Shown piece after piece: positions 14,027-15,787 of a DNA stretch of 15,787 nt; within the stretch, counting starts at the first letter, position 1; each line of letters begins with the position of its first letter. Both the position numbers and the translations under genes were made by a program. The stretch is from Candidatus Uhrbacteria bacterium RIFOXYA2_FULL_40_9 (GTDB taxonomy: Bacteria; Patescibacteriota; Patescibacteriia; UBA9934; GWF2-40-263). The notes under the pieces were generated by a model. The model made no database searches and was not told where the DNA came from. It saw only the letters and a list, made by a program, of their open reading frames with translations. The DNA is taken from assembly GCA_001791615.1 (NCBI GenBank), contig MGEY01000006.1, positions 10,113-25,899 on the forward strand, given 5' to 3'.

Positions 14027-14140
14027 GATTGTGATGCGCCTTACAATCTTCGACCAATCGCTGCATCGTGATAATCCTTCACGCGTTGCAGTGCTCGGTC
14101 GAGCAATTCAAAAAAATAGAAACAAAGGGAAACCTTTGTT
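14027..14140 (+). promoter_or_regulatory. Structured 5' leader of the lysine-rich protein gene
   Basis: Three successive hairpins can be drawn. H1 is GATTGT / ACAATC (14027-14048). H2 is long: TCGACC / GGTCGA, then CGCTGCA / TGCAGTG (one G-U), then CGTGA / TCACG, spanning 14050-14102 with small internal loops. H3 is a perfect 8-bp stem AACAAAGG / CCTTTGTT closed by a GAAA tetraloop (14121-14140), ending one base before the Shine-Dalgarno AAGGAGG. The density of GC pairing stands out in an AT-rich gap. A cis-acting RNA controlling translation or stability is inferred; a separate small RNA is the alternative. It matches no riboswitch class that I recognise. Confidence 0.6.
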
Positions 14141-14158
14141 GAAGGAGGTAATAAATTT

Positions 14159-14338
14159 ATGGCAGCAAAGAAAAAAGTGGCGAAAAAGAAAGTAGCAAAG
14201 AAAGTCGCCAAAAAGCCAGTAAAGAAAGTCGCGAAAAAGAAAGTTGCAAAGAAAGTTGCAAAGAAAGCTGTGAAGAAAGTTGCAAAGAAACCAGCTAAAA
14301 AAGTCGCGAAAAAGAAAGTGGCTAAAAAGAAGAAATAG
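14159..14338 (+). CDS. Lysine/alanine/valine-repeat, histone H1-like DNA-binding protein
   Basis: 59 residues built almost only of K, A and V, with a few P, in the repeat pattern KKVAKK / KKPVKK. About 60% is Lys and there are no acidic residues after the start. Such tails occur in bacterial histone H1-like proteins (for example the chlamydial Hc type and AlgP-like repeats) and bind nucleic acid through charge; nucleoid compaction is the likely role, but RNA binding is possible. The start at 14159 follows a strong Shine-Dalgarno AAGGAGG at a spacing of 10 nt, a consensus promoter and a structured leader. This suggests high, controlled expression. The mixed AAA/AAG and GTG/GTA/GTC/GTT codon use shows the repeat is kept at protein level. 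A strong terminator follows. Its own gene and signals leave little doubt it is real. Confidence 0.9.
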   Translation: MAAKKKVAKKKVAKKVAKKPVKKVAKKKVAKKVAKKAVKKVAKKPAKKVAKKKVAKKKK

Positions 14339-14371
14339 TCTTTCCGCGTACATCATTACGCAAACATTTTC

Positions 14372-14411
14372 AAAAAAAACACTCTTTGGGGCGCAACAAA
14401 GAGTGTTTTTT
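14372..14411. terminator. Strong terminator of the lysine-rich protein gene
   Basis: An 11-bp perfect stem AACACTCTTTG / CAAAGAGTGTT with loop GGGCGCAA, preceded by an A run and followed by a T run, so it could act on both strands. Confidence 0.9.
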
Positions 14412-14418
14412 GTTACAT

Positions 14419-14457
14419 AGAGTTGTGATCTTTTAGGTGACGAACGAGAGTTGTGAT
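14419..14457 (+). repeat. Direct repeats upstream of the L,D-transpeptidase gene
   Basis: AGAGTTGTGAT occurs at 14419-14429 and again at 14447-14457, 28 nt start to start. The second copy overlaps a weak -10-like sequence TGTGATAAC just before the ATG at 14471. Paired regulator sites are possible. Confidence 0.55.
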
Positions 14458-14470
14458 AACATGACTATGT

Positions 14471-15691
14471 ATGAATGTTTCAAAAAAACTTCTTTTCTTT
14501 ACTTTTCTTGTCTTTTTTTCTATTCCCTCCTCTGTTTTTGCAAAAATTAATTCTGTTGAAATCGGTTTCTTTAATGCAAAAGGAGAAATCCAATCATCTA
14601 TCACCTTCCCTTTAACAAATTGGGCGGGAGGAATCGATATCACCACAGCTGATTTAGGTACAGATAGCATTCCAGAAATTGTTGTTGGAAATGGGGTAGG
14701 TAACGACCCACGCGTGACAGTTCTTCGACAAGACGGATCAGTAATCGAAAGTTTCCTGGCTTATGAGGCTTCCATGGGATCTGGAATTACTGTTGCTGCA
14801 TGTGATCTCAATGGAGATGGAGTGACAGAAATTATTACAGGAACACAATATGGAGGTGGACCTCATGTACGTGCGTTTACTAATTATGGGAAGCTTTTTC
14901 ATCCAGGTTTTTTTGCCTACAATGAAGCTTTTCGTGGAGGAGTAAACGTCGCCTGTGGAGATTATGATCAGGATGGGATAAATGAAGTTATTACCGGTGC
15001 AGGACCAGGGGGCGGACCACATGTAAAAACATGGAGTTATCAGAATGGAATTTGGAACATGGAAGAAGAACTTTTTGTCTTTAGTGCAAATGATACGCGT
15101 GGAGTCTTGGTCAACTATTCAGAAGGGATGATTATTGCCTCTTCACAAATCGGATCAACTCGTGAGTTTTTTTCTCTTGACCATCACAGCCCACTTTTAG
15201 CAACAGAATATTGGACACAAGATATTAATGGTATGAAATCAATAGAGAGTGATTTGAATAAGGATGAAATGACAGAAATTATTCGTGTCCCCTCTCGGCC
15301 ACAAGGATATTATTCTGCTAAACAATATCTTCTTATTGATCTTTCAGAACAGGAACTTTACGCCTTCGAAAATGGTATGCTTGCAAACACATTTCCTGTT
15401 TCAACTGCTGTGTATCCATGGACAACTCCTATTGGAATCCATAGTGTTCTTGCCAAACTTCCCTATGTTGATTACACCTGGTATTACGGGGAAGGAAATC
15501 CAAACAACTATAGCCTGGGTTTGGTTCCTTGGAATTTGCGTATTTATCCGCATGTTTACATTCATTACGCCTATTGGCACAATAATTTTGGAAATCCTAT
15601 GAGTCATGGCTGTATAAATGTTAACCTCACAAATATGATGTGGGTGTATAATTGGGCAAAGGAAGGAACAACCGTCGAAGTGAAAAAATAA
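14471..15691 (+). CDS. Exported L,D-transpeptidase (YkuD) with FG-GAP/VCBS-like repeats
   Basis: 406 residues. A signal peptide of 24 residues ends in SSVFA, a good AxA-type cleavage site. Three FG-GAP/VCBS-like beta-propeller blades follow in about 40-200, each with a calcium-loop-like core and a glycine-rich turn: ADLGTDSIPEIVVG, CDLNGDGVTEIITG with GGGPHV, and GDYDQDGINEVITG with GGGPHV. A degenerate blade follows (SDLNKDEMTEII, near 258). The C-terminal YkuD domain starts near QYLLIDLSEQELYAFENG and ends with the catalytic motif MSHGCINV (His379, Cys381), preceded by the conserved HYAYW histidine region. YkuD enzymes cross-link peptidoglycan peptides (3-3 links) or attach proteins to it. 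The propeller probably binds surface partners. No Shine-Dalgarno; the start is set by the signal peptide. Confidence 0.92.
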   Translation: MNVSKKLLFFTFLVFFSIPSSVFAKINSVEIGFFNAKGEIQSSITFPLTNWAGGIDITTADLGTDSIPEIVVGNGVGNDPRVTVLRQDGSVIESFLAYEASMGSGITVAACDLNGDGVTEIITGTQYGGGPHVRAFTNYGKLFHPGFFAYNEAFRGGVNVACGDYDQDGINEVITGAGPGGGPHVKTWSYQNGIWNMEEELFVFSANDTRGVLVNYSEGMIIASSQIGSTREFFSLDHHSPLLATEYWTQDINGMKSIESDLNKDEMTEIIRVPSRPQGYYSAKQYLLIDLSEQELYAFENGMLANTFPVSTAVYPWTTPIGIHSVLAKLPYVDYTWYYGEGNPNNYSLGLVPWNLRIYPHVYIHYAYWHNNFGNPMSHGCINVNLTNMMWVYNWAKEGTTVEVKK

Positions 15692-15727
15692 TAAAACACG
15701 AGTCCCTAGGGGCTGTCCCAAAACTAA

Positions 15728-15757
15728 AAATACTCTCACTTCATGTGAGGGTATTTT
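15728..15757 (+). terminator. Hairpin after the L,D-transpeptidase gene (weak terminator)
   Basis: A 12-bp stem AAATACTCTCAC / GTGAGGGTATTT (one G-U) with loop TTCAT. Only a short T run follows, so termination may be partial. A smaller stem AGTCCC-TA-GGGGCT lies at about 15700-15714. Confidence 0.6.
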
Positions 15758-15765
15758 GGTATAAT
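15757..15765 (+). promoter_or_regulatory. Extended -10 promoter reading out of the window
   Basis: TGGTATAAT is a perfect extended -10 (TGN + TATAAT) directly against the base of the preceding hairpin. No good -35 is seen at the usual spacing. It would serve a gene to the right of the window. Confidence 0.55.
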
Positions 15766-15787
15766 ATAGGTATTAACAGTGATATAA

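Noticed and set aside
14108..14356. Minus-strand Phe/Leu-rich frame with membrane-like repeats
   Set aside because: It is the reverse reading of the lysine-rich repeat gene. That gene has promoter, Shine-Dalgarno and terminator, while the reverse has none.
1..15787. CRISPR array, rRNA, prophage genes or a defence system
   Set aside because: No spaced direct-repeat array, no rRNA-like stretch, and no nuclease, integrase or phage structural gene was recognised on either strand.

Overview
The window looks like a compact, AT-rich genome of a Candidate Phyla Radiation (Patescibacteria) bacterium. Uhrbacteria or Magasanikbacteria would fit, but this is inferred from gene content and no marker gene is present. 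Supporting signs are a transketolase split into two genes, many starts without a Shine-Dalgarno sequence, extended -10 promoters, a lysine-rich histone-like protein, and stop codons buried in terminator hairpins. TGA is used as a stop (HEAT and DUF5680 genes), so this is not a lineage that reads TGA as glycine.

Left block, + strand, 1-4407. The transketolase N-terminal subunit (cut by the window edge) is followed by a HEAT-repeat protein, a DUF4349 membrane protein and the transketolase C-terminal subunit. All four are packed within 15 nt or overlapping, and the run ends at a hairpin that can serve both strands. A small acidic protein of unknown function is convergent to it (4408-4794, minus).

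Middle block, + strand, 4954-8840. Two tandem PfkB-family kinases, a protein with an HExxH metallopeptidase motif and a D-2-hydroxyacid dehydrogenase form a tight operon. A promoter precedes it and a terminator follows it. With transketolase, these suggest sugar-phosphate and small-acid metabolism, but the substrates cannot be read from the sequence.

Accessory-looking block, 8840-10281. A MITE-like element with perfect 26-bp inverted arms lies beside a GC-richer lipoprotein gene. That gene has a lytic-transglycosylase-like C-terminus, a strong Shine-Dalgarno, a consensus promoter and its own terminator. A 47-codon reading frame with GC-ending codons (10488-10631) lies beyond it, then a tRNA-Ala(UGC) on the minus strand with its own promoter and terminator.

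Cell-envelope block, 10845-15691. On the minus strand glmS (UDP-GlcNAc precursor synthesis) is broken by a one-base frame change at paired 7-nt A and T runs. It is followed by a decayed histidine-phosphatase gene with both a frame change and a missing middle. On the + strand are a DUF5680 protein, an AT-rich gap, a 59-residue lysine-rich DNA-binding-type protein with a long structured leader, and an exported L,D-transpeptidase carrying FG-GAP/VCBS-like repeats. The window ends in a hairpin and an outward promoter.

No complete insertion sequence, CRISPR array or rRNA was seen. The points most worth checking are the glmS frame break, the structured leader of the lysine-rich gene, the split transketolase with two inserted genes, the inverted-repeat element beside the GC-rich gene, and the decayed phosphatase.
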